51,755 nt of DNA from IMG/VR virus record IMGVR_UViG_3300042691_048901, positions 1-51,755 of that record. One strand, given 5' to 3'. The translations under genes were made by a program, and so were the position numbers. Origin of the DNA: a virus. Below, piece by piece: positions 29,724-39,827 of the stretch. The notes under the pieces were generated by a model that saw only the letters and a program-made list of their open reading frames with translations, did no database searches and was not told where the DNA came from. Position 1 is the stretch's first letter, and each line of letters begins with the position of its first letter.

Positions 29724-30496
29724 AAATAAGTAATTTTGTATTACCTTTAGATTATACACATCCTTATTGGAAAGATAATTTTGGTTTTCTAAAAGGTTAT
29801 ATAATGCAATCATTAGGTTATCCATTAGTAAGGGTTGAGCTAACTGAATCAATGTTAGCTCAATCTATACATGATGCTTTAGCTATTTATTTTAAATATA
29901 GTCCAGATGTTACTTGGACTGGATTTGAAGTGCTTGATTTAGATGCCGATGGGCAAGCTACTTTGCCAACGCATATTGTATCATCTCTTATAAAAGATGT
30001 TGTATTTCCACAAAATAGTAATGCTTTTGGGTTTGTTAATCCAATTGATGAAGGATTATATGCTACTTTACCAATGGCTTCTTTTATAAAAATAAATGGT
30101 GGTACATTAGAATTAGGACATTATTATCAAGCGCGACAGCAATTAGAAGATGCAAATAAAATAACAGGACGTTCTAAAAGCTGGGAACATATTAATGGTA
30201 AATTGCAAGTTTTCCCAACCCGCCTTACAGGTGAAACACGACAAATTGGAGTATTGTATGGTTCTATCCCGGAACCAATTGATTTAGAAAGTGATGATTT
30301 TGTTAGAGCTTATGCAGTTGCTTCAGCAAAAATAATATTAGGAACAATAAGAAGAAAATTTAGTGGATTCGCAGCTGCGGGTGGTAATGGTACAGCAGAT
30401 GGTTCTGATTTAATTAGCGAAGGTAAAACAGAACAAGAAACACTAGCAACCAATGCAAAAGCAAATAGACCAGCAATACCAATATTACAGGAATAA
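29720..30496 (+). CDS. 13: Neck protein, T4 gp13-like
   Basis: 258 residues. IMQSLGYPLVRVELTESML, then IHDALAIYFKYS matches the start of T4 gp13 (LGAPIINVELT...AL-x-x-Y). Later TLPTHIVSSLIKDVVFP and a C-terminal RRKFSG plus SDLISEGKTEQETL segment occur in gp13-like connectors of other phages. gp13 forms the neck ring with gp14 where tails join. Synteny supports it: gp15, gp18 and gp19 homologues follow in T4 order. Confidence 0.78.
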   Translation: MKISNFVLPLDYTHPYWKDNFGFLKGYIMQSLGYPLVRVELTESMLAQSIHDALAIYFKYSPDVTWTGFEVLDLDADGQATLPTHIVSSLIKDVVFPQNSNAFGFVNPIDEGLYATLPMASFIKINGGTLELGHYYQARQQLEDANKITGRSKSWEHINGKLQVFPTRLTGETRQIGVLYGSIPEPIDLESDDFVRAYAVASAKIILGTIRRKFSGFAAAGGNGTADGSDLISEGKTEQETLATNAKANRPAIPILQE

Positions 30497-30501
30497 ATAA
30501 A

Positions 30502-33132
30502 ATGAATGATAAACATATAATAAATGAATATTTTAATACATATTATCCAAAGAAAAAAGTATTTATACATAATGAAATGGTTGAATTACTATTTGGATTA
30601 TTCTTAGGTTTCTTTTTTAGTGCATTAAAAGATACTATTAGCAATAGAGCAGTACAAATTGTACAACGTCTTGATGATCCAAGGATAGCTAATAATTTTA
30701 TAAAAGATAATGAAAAAATAATTGCACAAATAGAAGAATACGCTGAAGGCAATAAAAAATTAGAAGAAAAATTAAAAAGCATTGAAGAAGTTTTAGGCGA
30801 TCTACAAAAAAAATTAAAAGAAGCTAAAACTTCGCCAGAAACGGAAACAACACCTAGTCCTGCATCTACTCCTATAGAGGAAAAAAATCCTACGGTAATC
30901 GCTATAATAGATCTTACTATTAAAATAACTGAAATATTTACAGAATTACAAAAAAGTGGCGAAGCAAATCAAAATGATATTAAAGAATTAATTAAAGAAA
31001 TAGGGAAAAATTTTGATAGAATTGGATTGCCTCAAGAAATTATTTCTAAAAAAATAGTGGAAAAGGTTAAAAATGCAAATAAAAAAAATGAAATAACAAA
31101 AGAAAAATCAGATGAAATAATGCAATTTTCCAATTTTGTTGTATTACCGCCCGAAAAAAACCCAGAAATTGTAATAAAAATAGAAGATAATAAATTTACT
31201 GCAATTAATAATGATGGACAAGAATTTAATATTAAAATATTTGGTCCAGAAGAGGTTCCATATATTAATGCTTTTTTAAAACAAGCAATAAAAACAAATT
31301 CATTAAAACAAGAAAATGTAGATAAAATACAAAAAAAATTAAATTCAATACGACAAGAATTTCTTATCACTCCAGTTAAAATTAAAGTTGATAAAGAAGG
31401 TACAGTATTCAAAGACAATAAAAATACTAAAATTTTATTATTACCAGCAAAATCACAAACAATAGAAATATTTAATAAAAGTATTTTAAAAGATTTAAAT
31501 AATAAAGAATCATATAAAAAATTATTTTTACAATCAAGAATTAATAAAAAAGCATTACCAGAATTAGAAATACCAAAAGAATCTAAAGTACAAGATAAAA
31601 AAGAAGAAACTAAAGAAATAATTGAAGATTGGTTTAAAGATAAAAAATTTAATGTAGATATTTTATTTAATAATGAGACAAAATTAAAAGAAACTAAAAA
31701 TAAAGATAATTATATTATAATAGATAAATATCAAACAGATGCACTTTCTATAAACATTTATTTAAAAGACTATAAATTAACAAGCTCTAATTTTAAAGAT
31801 AACAATGGAAAAGAAATAACTTTAGAAAATAAAATTATAAAATATATTTTTGAAGCAGAAAATGAGCAAGAAATATTAATTACCGGAAGGTTTTATTATC
31901 AAAATTTTACAACTGAGGAATTTAAAAGTATTGTTGAAAAAAAAATTATACCAAAAAATATTATAAAAGAATTAATAGATAAAATTAAAAAAAAATTTGA
32001 TGATCTTAAAAAAGAAATAGAAAAAAAAGCATCTACAGAAGAAACACCTGAAGAAACGTCCGCAGATACAGGAAAAACTCCACAACAAGATAATAAAGAA
32101 ATTGAAGATAAAAAATTTGTATTCCCAAAAAATTTATATTGGTATAAATGGACATTTAAAAATAAAAAAAATATTTTAAAAGAAAAAACAAAATTAACAA
32201 CTACCCCGCCATCAGAAAATAAAAATAAATCCATAATAATATTTACTTTAAAAGAACCAAAACAAGATAGCGCAACATATATTGGCGAAATTAATATTAA
32301 TAAAGAAGATAATATTAGTAAAAATCAATTAGAAAATATTTTAGAACAAATTTTAAAACAAGAAGCAAAACAACAATTAACTATAACTGTTGATAAAAAT
32401 TTTAAAATAATTAAAATAAATAATAAAGGCAAATTATCGTCTCCTGGAATTTTAGATAAAATCTTAAGAAGAGATGCTAATAATGTGGATAATTTAACAG
32501 AAAGTGATTATTTTAAATTTGGTATAAAAAACAATAATACCATAATTATATCTAATATAACAAGTATTCAAGATGATAAAGAATATGTATTATTGCTTCC
32601 ATTAATTAATAATTTATATTATATTAATTTAACAAAACAAACACTACCAGATGTTCTTAGAAAATTAAGAATGTTTGCTGGATATATATCTAAAAATAAG
32701 CGCTTTGCAATTAGACCTTTGCAAAAAAGCTTTCCCGTAAATCTTCCAGAAAAATTTGTAGAAAAAGATAAAAATTTTATGAATAATTTAACTCTTTTAA
32801 TTAATAAATTAAAAACATTATTTCAAAATAATTATATTAATTCACTTAGAGAATCAAGGCAAACTCCGATTGTTTTAAGTAATATAGCTATTCAAGGTAT
32901 TGGAATAATTGAAACAAATTGGGATGGTAAATGGAATAATTCATACACAATACAATCCGAAAAAGATGTAAATATATCTTCCAACAAAGAACCACAATCT
33001 CAAAATACAACAAACGCTCTATCTATGCAAAAAAAACCGTCTATAGAGGAATTAGAAAAAAGAAGTAATTCATTAAAAGAAAAAACTAACCAATTTAAAT
33101 CAAGTATTCCAAAATCAAGTGGAAAAAAATAA
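30502..33132 (+). CDS. Large unknown protein, 876 aa, in neck-tail operon
   Basis: No family recognised. Residues 27-42 (MVELLFGLFLGFFFSAL) are hydrophobic, followed by a coiled coil (about 70-110), Thr/Pro-rich linkers (110-125; 510-540) and long Lys/Glu/Asn-rich parts. It does not start with the shared targeting peptide. It lies between gp13- and gp14/15-like genes where T4 has none, so it may be a structural or head-tail junction protein or an ejected protein. Confidence 0.7.
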   Translation: MNDKHIINEYFNTYYPKKKVFIHNEMVELLFGLFLGFFFSALKDTISNRAVQIVQRLDDPRIANNFIKDNEKIIAQIEEYAEGNKKLEEKLKSIEEVLGDLQKKLKEAKTSPETETTPSPASTPIEEKNPTVIAIIDLTIKITEIFTELQKSGEANQNDIKELIKEIGKNFDRIGLPQEIISKKIVEKVKNANKKNEITKEKSDEIMQFSNFVVLPPEKNPEIVIKIEDNKFTAINNDGQEFNIKIFGPEEVPYINAFLKQAIKTNSLKQENVDKIQKKLNSIRQEFLITPVKIKVDKEGTVFKDNKNTKILLLPAKSQTIEIFNKSILKDLNNKESYKKLFLQSRINKKALPELEIPKESKVQDKKEETKEIIEDWFKDKKFNVDILFNNETKLKETKNKDNYIIIDKYQTDALSINIYLKDYKLTSSNFKDNNGKEITLENKIIKYIFEAENEQEILITGRFYYQNFTTEEFKSIVEKKIIPKNIIKELIDKIKKKFDDLKKEIEKKASTEETPEETSADTGKTPQQDNKEIEDKKFVFPKNLYWYKWTFKNKKNILKEKTKLTTTPPSENKNKSIIIFTLKEPKQDSATYIGEININKEDNISKNQLENILEQILKQEAKQQLTITVDKNFKIIKINNKGKLSSPGILDKILRRDANNVDNLTESDYFKFGIKNNNTIIISNITSIQDDKEYVLLLPLINNLYYINLTKQTLPDVLRKLRMFAGYISKNKRFAIRPLQKSFPVNLPEKFVEKDKNFMNNLTLLINKLKTLFQNNYINSLRESRQTPIVLSNIAIQGIGIIETNWDGKWNNSYTIQSEKDVNISSNKEPQSQNTTNALSMQKKPSIEELEKRSNSLKEKTNQFKSSIPKSSGKK

Positions 33133-34182
33133 ATGAAACTATATAATTTATTAAACTATTATGCAGAAGATGTAAGCGATAAATATAATAAATTATATAG
33201 AAAATATTTAAAATCATCAAAAAGTTTATTAGGTCGATTAGATTATTTAGAAGATTTCTCTGTATTGCCTGGAAAAGTAAAAAGATTTTCTACTGCAAAT
33301 TTACAATTTTATTTATTCTGCAATACAACTTTAAGAGAAAAAAATAATTTTACTTTTAATAATGATGATGAATTTAAAGATTTAGATTCTTTAAATAATT
33401 ATTTAAATCGTTATTTAGAATCTAGTTCATCTTTAAGCTTATTTATATCAAGAGAATTTTTAGATTATATTCAAGATGAAGAAGGTAGTAAAACAAAACA
33501 ACTTAAAGAAGCAAATAAAATTGATTTACAAAAAGTAACAATATTAACTTTTCAATTATATAAAATAACACAATATATCTCTTCAATGCTTTATAAATAC
33601 TTTAGTAATGAAAAAATAAAACAAGAAATGATTTCACAAACAGATAATCTAATTGAAAAAATTGCTGATCTATTTGAAAGAGATGGTATAGCAGAAAGAT
33701 TATTTCCAAAATTAGATGAAACATATTTTAAAAACTTTCCTCCAACTAAACCATCATTTGGATTAAATAATGTTGTATTAACTATAAGAGATCAAGTTAA
33801 ATTACAAAATAAAGATTTAAAAAGCGTAAAATTTTATTTTTATTACGATATTGCAACAAATACATATTCAATAATTAATTATGAAGGTGATACAAAATTA
33901 ATATTAGGTAGTTCTAAAATATTTAATTTTATTACAGAATTAAATGCTGGATATACGCCAATAGAATTAGAATTGCAAAAAAATGAAAATAAAGAAATAT
34001 TAAAACAAGAATTAAAAAATGAGAACTCAATATTATATACATTATTCAATATACCAAATATAAAAGATAAATTTAATAAAGTAATTTTTAGTAATCCTAA
34101 AAGTTTTAATATTCCTAAAGATAAAATGCAAAATATAAAAATAGAAGATATTGGTAAATTAGGGGATCTTAGCTTTGAATAA
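33133..34182 (+). CDS. Unknown protein, 349 aa, possible targeting peptide
   Basis: Begins MKLYNLLNYYAE then D, similar to MKLYDYLHLLSE at 11378, with hydrophobic-x-Glu at 10-12. The rest is helical and Ser/Lys-rich, no motif recognised. It starts directly after the 876-aa gene and overlaps the next by 8 nt. Confidence 0.7.
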   Translation: MKLYNLLNYYAEDVSDKYNKLYRKYLKSSKSLLGRLDYLEDFSVLPGKVKRFSTANLQFYLFCNTTLREKNNFTFNNDDEFKDLDSLNNYLNRYLESSSSLSLFISREFLDYIQDEEGSKTKQLKEANKIDLQKVTILTFQLYKITQYISSMLYKYFSNEKIKQEMISQTDNLIEKIADLFERDGIAERLFPKLDETYFKNFPPTKPSFGLNNVVLTIRDQVKLQNKDLKSVKFYFYYDIATNTYSIINYEGDTKLILGSSKIFNFITELNAGYTPIELELQKNENKEILKQELKNENSILYTLFNIPNIKDKFNKVIFSNPKSFNIPKDKMQNIKIEDIGKLGDLSFE

Positions 34183-34699
34183 AAAATATAGTGTAATGCT
34201 TAATGAAATTATAGGATTAGATGCTAGTATGGTTGGCGCTGCGCTTGTAAGAGGCGCTCAATGGTTAAAAGATAAAGCGTTTGGTAAATCTGAAAAAACA
34301 GAAAAAATAAATACAAGCAAAGATGATAAAGAAATTAAAAGTAATATCCCTAGTTCTAAAAATATATGGGAAAAATTTGAAAAAAATTATCTTGATAAAT
34401 TAAGAAGCGTTAAAAAAGTTATAAAATATGTATATTTAAGAGACTATGAAAAATTTGATTTTGAAAGTAAAAATGAAGAAGCTCTAGCAATTGACTTTAA
34501 TAAAAAAATAGAACAATTAAAAAAAGGCAATTCAATGTGGAGCAAGGAATGGGATGATAAATATAATGATAAAATATTAGAAATAACTAAGCTATTAAAA
34601 ACAGCAGGCTTTTTAAATAAATTAAAGCAAGATATGAATTTAGAATACAAACAAATAAAAGAAGCAGAACATATTTTAGCTTTTGTAAATAAAGAATAA
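34175..34699 (+). CDS. Unknown protein, 174 aa, possible targeting peptide
   Basis: N-terminus MNKKYSVMLNE then I carries L-N-E but lacks the usual Phe/Tyr spacing, so targeting is uncertain. Residues 16-34 (SMVGAALVRGAQWLKDKAFG) form an amphipathic Gly/Ala helix, then charged helices. SD not obvious; overlapping start suggests coupling. Confidence 0.65.
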   Translation: MNKKYSVMLNEIIGLDASMVGAALVRGAQWLKDKAFGKSEKTEKINTSKDDKEIKSNIPSSKNIWEKFEKNYLDKLRSVKKVIKYVYLRDYEKFDFESKNEEALAIDFNKKIEQLKKGNSMWSKEWDDKYNDKILEITKLLKTAGFLNKLKQDMNLEYKQIKEAEHILAFVNKE

Positions 34700-34700
34700 T

Positions 34701-35249
34701 ATGGCACAATGGCATCATCCAATAAATATAGAAAATGTAACTTATGATCCACTAAATTATGAGCATTGGTTAGTAGATCAAACAGATTCAGATCATATTA
34801 TTTCATACTCTCCATATATTTTATATTGGAAAATAGATTATAATGCTACAGAGCTTCAAAATGATGAATTAAGCAATCTGTATCAAGAAAGTAATGAATT
34901 AGTATACTATGATTCAGAACCAACTAGAGTATATATGTACGCCGATATAGCTCCAATTATAAATGAATTAACACGACTTGGTGAAAACATAATTAAAGAA
35001 GGTACATTCTTTTGTAATAAAACAGATATTGAAGAAAAATTACAACGTTTACCAACACCAGGTGATTTATTTTGTGTTTATTATTTTAATATAGATAAAA
35101 CCCATAGTAAAACATTTTATACTATTGCAAGTGTTTCAGATTCTGATTTACATTTATATAGATATTTGCATTTAGTTATTAATGCAGAACAAACTAATCT
35201 AAGTAATATTCCAAAAGATATATTTGATTTTCAAATAAACGAACATTAA
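34701..35249 (+). CDS. Possible neck protein, gp14-like by position
   Basis: 182 residues. Trp/Tyr-rich and acidic. TRVYMYADI and RLPTPGDLFCVYYFNID recall the gp14 layout in which a P-x-x-GD strand precedes the C-terminal half. Position between gp13- and gp15-like genes is where T4 has gene 14. The sequence match alone is weak, so the call rests mainly on synteny. Confidence 0.45.
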   Translation: MAQWHHPINIENVTYDPLNYEHWLVDQTDSDHIISYSPYILYWKIDYNATELQNDELSNLYQESNELVYYDSEPTRVYMYADIAPIINELTRLGENIIKEGTFFCNKTDIEEKLQRLPTPGDLFCVYYFNIDKTHSKTFYTIASVSDSDLHLYRYLHLVINAEQTNLSNIPKDIFDFQINEH

Positions 35250-35348
35250 TCATTACCAACAGATAATTATATTTAATCAATATTGCAACTGTCTGTTTTT
35301 TTGATAATAAATCTTAAAAAAAAATAAAAATAAAATAAGAGGGAATAT

Positions 35349-35681
35349 ATGGAAATAAATGAAATACTTAAAAATGTAATAATGGAAAATGAAGTTATTG
35401 CTGAATCTAATGATTATATGAATGAAGAAGAGCATGATAGATTAAGTGATTGCGATAGAGTTGAAATTGCTCTTGAAATGCTTTATGGAGTAAAAAATAA
35501 CTATCCTGGACTTGCTAGCGCTATAATTAGATTAGAAGAACTTTGTGATTTAGTAGAAGAAAATAGTGACGAAGAAGAATACGAAGATAGCGAAGATGAT
35601 GATATGTATGAGGATGAAGATGAGGAAATGATGGCTCCAAATCCATCTTTGCAAAATTTTACATTATCATTAAGAAAATAA
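35349..35681 (+). CDS. Small highly acidic protein
   Basis: 110 residues; residues 71-95 are almost all Glu/Asp (EENSDEEEYEDSEDDD). T4 has acidic prohead core proteins (gp67), and an acidic scaffold or DNA-mimic role is possible, but no homology is visible. SD gaggg. The 99-nt gap before it holds nothing clear. Confidence 0.68.
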   Translation: MEINEILKNVIMENEVIAESNDYMNEEEHDRLSDCDRVEIALEMLYGVKNNYPGLASAIIRLEELCDLVEENSDEEEYEDSEDDDMYEDEDEEMMAPNPSLQNFTLSLRK

Positions 35682-35682
35682 A

Positions 35683-35997
35683 TTGAAATTAGATTTTTCA
35701 TCTTTTATTTCTGAAATTACCAAGCAAGCTAAAGATTTAGCACAACAAAATGATGCTTTATTAAAAAAAGCATTACCAATTGCAACAGAAAAAGCTATTA
35801 AATCTTATTTACCTAATTTTGATTTTAAAAAAAACCCTATAAATTATAAAATAAAAAATACAAAATTAGGTAAAAATGAAATAACAATAGAAGGCGAAGG
35901 TGTAAATTTAATTTTAAAATCAGATTGGATAAAAATTAAATCATATTTAGGTTTTGGAATTTTAAAAGAAGAAATAAATAAGGCTAATAAGAAATGA
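35683..35997 (+). CDS. Putative capsid-internal protein, 104 aa (TTG start)
   Basis: TTG start 1 nt after the preceding stop. N-terminus MKLDFSSFISE then I fits the targeting pattern (F-I-S-E). Basic; C-terminal half beta-rich (TKLGKNEITIEGEGVNLIL). Overlaps the gp15-like start by 4 nt (ATGA). Confidence 0.65.
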   Translation: MKLDFSSFISEITKQAKDLAQQNDALLKKALPIATEKAIKSYLPNFDFKKNPINYKIKNTKLGKNEITIEGEGVNLILKSDWIKIKSYLGFGILKEEINKANKK

Positions 35998-36767
35998 ATG
36001 AACAAAGCGTTTGGACATATAGACCACTTTTTGGTCATTATTTTCTTGAATTACAAAAATTTTTTGCATCATTTAGCTCATCAAAAGTAGATCAAAATGG
36101 TAATCAAGTAAAACCTATTGTTATAATGGGTACACCTACTGCTACATTTAGAAAAATAACATCTCCTGGAACTAATATATCAAGCACTAATCCATCATCA
36201 TATAATGGTATGGTTAATTTACCTGTAATAAATTTTATGGTGTCTGATTTTAGAAGAGTATTTGCGCAAGAAAATCCATATGTACGTTATAAAATAAACA
36301 ATTATAATACAAATAATTTTGGAAAAAAAGAAGTGCTTATTGGTTATTCTCCCCAAACTTGGGATTTAACTTTTCAAATATCTGTATGGACAGATACTCT
36401 TAAAGAACGTGATGATTTAATGAGCAAAATTTTAACATGTTTTAGACCAGATATAAATTTAAAACATTTTCCAGATCCAATTAATTATCCAAATCAAGTA
36501 CTATGGATGAATTTTAAAATGGATGAATCCTTCACTGATGAAACCAATAATGAAGATTTACAAGAAAAAGAAACTAAAAAAATAATACGCAGTTCTTTTG
36601 GATTAATTTGCTCTGCAATACTTCCTTATGATTCAGAATATATTCCTCTAATAGAAAGAATTGAAATACTACAAAAAATAGAATCTAAAGATGATAGAAA
36701 ATATATTTGGAGTTTAGAAACAGTAGATGATGAAGAAATTGTTATTTTTTCATCATATAAACAATAG
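35994..36767 (+). CDS. 15: Tail terminator/sheath stabiliser, T4 gp15-like
   Basis: 257 residues. VNLPVINFMVSDFRRVF, then VLIGYSPQTWDLTFQISVW and RDDLMSKILTCFRPDIN follow the T4 gp15 order (LPRINLHLVDF; YNPSPIKMIYELSIFTR; QILPYFQPHFN). gp15 caps the tail tube and sheath and joins tail to head. The C-terminal 50 residues differ from T4. It sits upstream of the sheath gene, as expected. Confidence 0.85.
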   Translation: MNEQSVWTYRPLFGHYFLELQKFFASFSSSKVDQNGNQVKPIVIMGTPTATFRKITSPGTNISSTNPSSYNGMVNLPVINFMVSDFRRVFAQENPYVRYKINNYNTNNFGKKEVLIGYSPQTWDLTFQISVWTDTLKERDDLMSKILTCFRPDINLKHFPDPINYPNQVLWMNFKMDESFTDETNNEDLQEKETKKIIRSSFGLICSAILPYDSEYIPLIERIEILQKIESKDDRKYIWSLETVDDEEIVIFSSYKQ

Positions 36768-36818
36768 TTCTTTACATTTTTTTTAAAAACAAATAAATAT
36801 ATAATTAGGAGAAACGAA

Positions 36819-37013
36819 ATGGTTTATGATTTAACAATAACAAACAAAAAATATCAACCTATAAAAGTATTCTTAAGTAATGATGAAACTCTTGTTCTTA
36901 ATTCTAAAGAAACAAAAAAAATTAAAATAGGTGCTATATCTCAACACTTAGCAGATATGGAATCTGAAAGTGTAATATCAATTAAAAAAACAATAAGTCA
37001 AGGAGATAAATAA
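36819..37013 (+). CDS. Small virion-operon protein, 64 aa
   Basis: Beta-rich (DLTITNKKYQPIKVFLSND, ETLVLNSKETKKIKIG). SD taggag; TAAATATA 17 nt upstream. Its stop overlaps the sheath ATG (TAATG). It could be a small decoration or assembly factor; unknown. Confidence 0.68.
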   Translation: MVYDLTITNKKYQPIKVFLSNDETLVLNSKETKKIKIGAISQHLADMESESVISIKKTISQGDK

Positions 37014-39400
37014 TGGCAAACTACACAGTTAGTGATATATTAGGTGTAGGTTTTAAATATGAGCAATACGCCGAAGAACAACAAGTGCCACAAGCAACAG
37101 GAACTAGAGCTGTTGTTCTTGGAACAAGTACATGGGGTCCTATTAATACACCAACTTTAATTACTGGCGGATTAAGAGAATTTAAAAATACTTTTGGATA
37201 TGCTGGAACTTCTGCAGATGAAGGTTGGGAAGGCGCTTATAGTCATTTTTTAAATTCTTCTGTTGGATATTTTACACGTATTGCATCATCTACAAATCCA
37301 CCTACACGTTCTTATAAAGAAGTTGTTAATAATGCAACCAAAGCATTTATTGTTGGAAGTAATGCTTTAGCTTCAACAGTAAAAATATATCCTTCCGGCG
37401 CACCATCGCCTTCGCATCAATTAGATTTTGTTTTAAGACATAAAACTAGTTCAATGACAACTTTTGAAGATTTAAGTTTTTCAACAAACTTAGAAACTGC
37501 TGGATTAACTTCTGAGCCTGCTGAAGTTACCGCTACTTATACAACTAGCGGTGCTTTTGAAAATGGTGAAACAGTTTCTTTTAAAGTATATAATGAATCT
37601 GGAACATCAACTGGAACATTTACTTTTACATCTTCTGGTGCAACTAATATTACATCTGCAGCTTCTTATGTTAGTGCATTACTTACTTCAGGTTCTATTT
37701 CTGCTGGACAAGGTACACATTTTAATTTAAGTTCAATCGGAAATGTTATTAAAATAACAACCGCTGGATATTACTATGGACCTAATGCAAGAATTGAAGT
37801 TTTAAATGATGATTTTGGATTATTAACTGGAAAAGATGATTCTGGAGTAAATCCTAGTAGATCTACTTTAGTTTCTTATATTAATGAAGTAATAACATCA
37901 AAAGTATCGCCTGCGAATAATGATAATACTTTAGGTGTTGTATATGGTTCTTCATTAACATTTGTAACTTTAAATGCAGATAATAAAGCTGTTTTTACAG
38001 CTCCATCTTCTGGCGCTACATCTAAAATTACTTTTGGTAGTGGAAGTTTTAATACAATCATTGGAGTATCTAATAATGCTACGTCTACTGGTATTGCAGC
38101 AAAAACTATTGGTACTTTTAGAGCAGTAAGAAAAGGTAGCGAAGGAAATTTAATTAGAATAGTAGTAACGGGATCAGCAACAGCAGAACCAAATTTATCT
38201 GTTTATTTTAGAGGTTCACTAATTGGATCTGCAAATTTATATAATTTTATTTCTGGTAATGCAGATAATTTAAGTACATTAATAAGTGATAGTTCCGCAC
38301 TATCTTCTATTATTAAATTCGATCATGCTAAAACATTTGATGAATTTAATGATGATGACGCTTTATTATCTACCGGAACAGTGATACCTGATATTACATC
38401 TACCGATATAATTGGGGATGGGGAATATATTTTAACAGGTGGAACAAATGGAGAAACTATTACAGTTCTTTCTGATTTGATACCTGAAATTGTTAAATAT
38501 GGAAATGAAGATTTATTTGATTTTGATTTTATATGTGCTCCAGGTTATCCAGAACAAGATGTTCATAATGCGCTTTTAAATGATGTATGTCAAATAAGAC
38601 AAGATTGTTTTGCATTGATTGATATGCCTGATTTTGGAACATCATCCGCAGCGATTGATAGAGCTATTGCATGGACAAATGGAAAATATACAGGTAGAAG
38701 TGTAAAACTAGATTCTTATTTTGCGCATGTATCTTATCCATATGTAAAAATTAGAAAACAATTATATAATGCAAATGGCGAAGTTGAAGGTGTATTAGGT
38801 GATTATTCACCAACATGCAGATTGCCGGGTACCATTAGTAGAAGTGATTTTATTTCTAAAACTAAATACGCTGCAGTTGCAGGAGAAACACGCGGTGGTA
38901 TTGCAAATATAGAAGGACTAAGACAAGTATTAACTCAAGCTAATAGAGATAGACTTTATGGCGATGTTTATGATAATTGTATAAACCCAATTATGTTTAA
39001 TTTAACTGGCGGTTTCTTTATTAATGGACAAAAATCATCTTTAAGAAAAAATGCAAATGGAAGATTAACTGCACTAAGTAGATTAAATGTTGTAAGAGTA
39101 GGGCTATTTATTAAAAAATCAATTTCTAATATTAATAGATTCTTTTTCCATGAGCCAAGCGATATAAAAAGTCAAGAAAATTTTGCAGCTTTAATTACTC
39201 AAAAAATGAATGAGCTAGTTGAAGCACGAGCAATTCAAAGTGACTTTATAGTTATTTGCGATGCTACTGTTAATACAGATGAAGTTGTTAATAATAATGG
39301 ATTAGTTGCCGTAATTGATTTTACTCCAATTAAAACTATTGAGAGAATTAAAGTAATAGCAAACATTAAAGAAAGAAATACAACAGTAACTGTTGTATAA
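37013..39400 (+). CDS. 18: Tail sheath protein, T4 gp18-like
   Basis: 795 residues. N-terminal region GTRAVVLGTSTWGP, FGYAGTSADEGWEGAYSHFL, then variable outer domains, and the conserved C-terminal sheath domain: KYTGRSVKLDSYFAHVSYPYV, LPGTISRSDF, GGIANIEG, LNVVRVGLFIKKSI, NRFFFHEP, and IKTIERIKVIANI. It forms the contractile sheath. It is larger than T4 gp18 (659 aa), with the extra length in the middle (about 150-400), typical of surface insertions. Followed by a strong terminator. Confidence 0.95.
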   Translation: MANYTVSDILGVGFKYEQYAEEQQVPQATGTRAVVLGTSTWGPINTPTLITGGLREFKNTFGYAGTSADEGWEGAYSHFLNSSVGYFTRIASSTNPPTRSYKEVVNNATKAFIVGSNALASTVKIYPSGAPSPSHQLDFVLRHKTSSMTTFEDLSFSTNLETAGLTSEPAEVTATYTTSGAFENGETVSFKVYNESGTSTGTFTFTSSGATNITSAASYVSALLTSGSISAGQGTHFNLSSIGNVIKITTAGYYYGPNARIEVLNDDFGLLTGKDDSGVNPSRSTLVSYINEVITSKVSPANNDNTLGVVYGSSLTFVTLNADNKAVFTAPSSGATSKITFGSGSFNTIIGVSNNATSTGIAAKTIGTFRAVRKGSEGNLIRIVVTGSATAEPNLSVYFRGSLIGSANLYNFISGNADNLSTLISDSSALSSIIKFDHAKTFDEFNDDDALLSTGTVIPDITSTDIIGDGEYILTGGTNGETITVLSDLIPEIVKYGNEDLFDFDFICAPGYPEQDVHNALLNDVCQIRQDCFALIDMPDFGTSSAAIDRAIAWTNGKYTGRSVKLDSYFAHVSYPYVKIRKQLYNANGEVEGVLGDYSPTCRLPGTISRSDFISKTKYAAVAGETRGGIANIEGLRQVLTQANRDRLYGDVYDNCINPIMFNLTGGFFINGQKSSLRKNANGRLTALSRLNVVRVGLFIKKSISNINRFFFHEPSDIKSQENFAALITQKMNELVEARAIQSDFIVICDATVNTDEVVNNNGLVAVIDFTPIKTIERIKVIANIKERNTTVTVV

Positions 39401-39425
39401 TTTTTAAGATTAAAACTAAAGAATT

Positions 39426-39455
39426 AAAAGGAGCCTTTTTGGTTCCTTTTTTTTT
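39426..39455 (+). terminator. Terminator after tail sheath gene
   Basis: AAAAGGAGCC/GGTTCCTTTT, 10 bp with one G-T pair, T5 loop, followed by more T residues. Confidence 0.9.
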
Positions 39456-39501
39456 ACCTAAATATAAACAAAAATAAAATATTTGCATAAAATAGTACAA
39501 T

Positions 39502-39825
39502 ATGAAAAAAAGAATTAAAAAGTTTAATAAAGAACGTATACTTTTTAATGGAATATTAAATGATTTATATATTGAAAAAGATATTTATGGTAATCAAATA
39601 GAAAAAGTTAAGATTTCAAATATAAAATCAGATAATGGATTATATAATATAGATAGTTGTTATTTTATAAAAAGCAAAGAATTTGAAAGTTTTGAAATTG
39701 GTGAAAATATTACTTTTTATGCTAGGGTAACATATAATACATCTGGATATTTAGGCAAAATAGAAAATATTTCTCAAAAGCAATTAGAATTAAAATTAAT
39801 AAGGCCTACAAAAATAAGGAGATAG
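39502..39825 (+). CDS. Small protein, 107 aa, possible OB-fold
   Basis: Basic N-terminus, then strands GILNDLYIEKDIYG, KVKISNIKS, GENITFYARVTYN. This is compatible with an OB-like barrel but no family is recognised. SD aagga precedes the next gene. Co-transcribed with the glycosyltransferase. Confidence 0.62.
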   Translation: MKKRIKKFNKERILFNGILNDLYIEKDIYGNQIEKVKISNIKSDNGLYNIDSCYFIKSKEFESFEIGENITFYARVTYNTSGYLGKIENISQKQLELKLIRPTKIRR

Positions 39826-39827
39826 AT

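Noticed and set aside
31032-32234. Minus-strand frames rich in Ser/Phe inside the 876-aa gene
   Set aside because: Typical antisense of Lys/Glu-rich coding DNA; no start signals.
35250-35348. Terminator in the 99-nt gap
   Set aside because: ACAGA...TCTGT before a T run gives only 5 bp with a ~28-nt loop; too weak to call.
35349-35681. Acidic protein as T4 gp67
   Set aside because: Only acidity is shared; position and sequence do not match gp67, so left as unknown.
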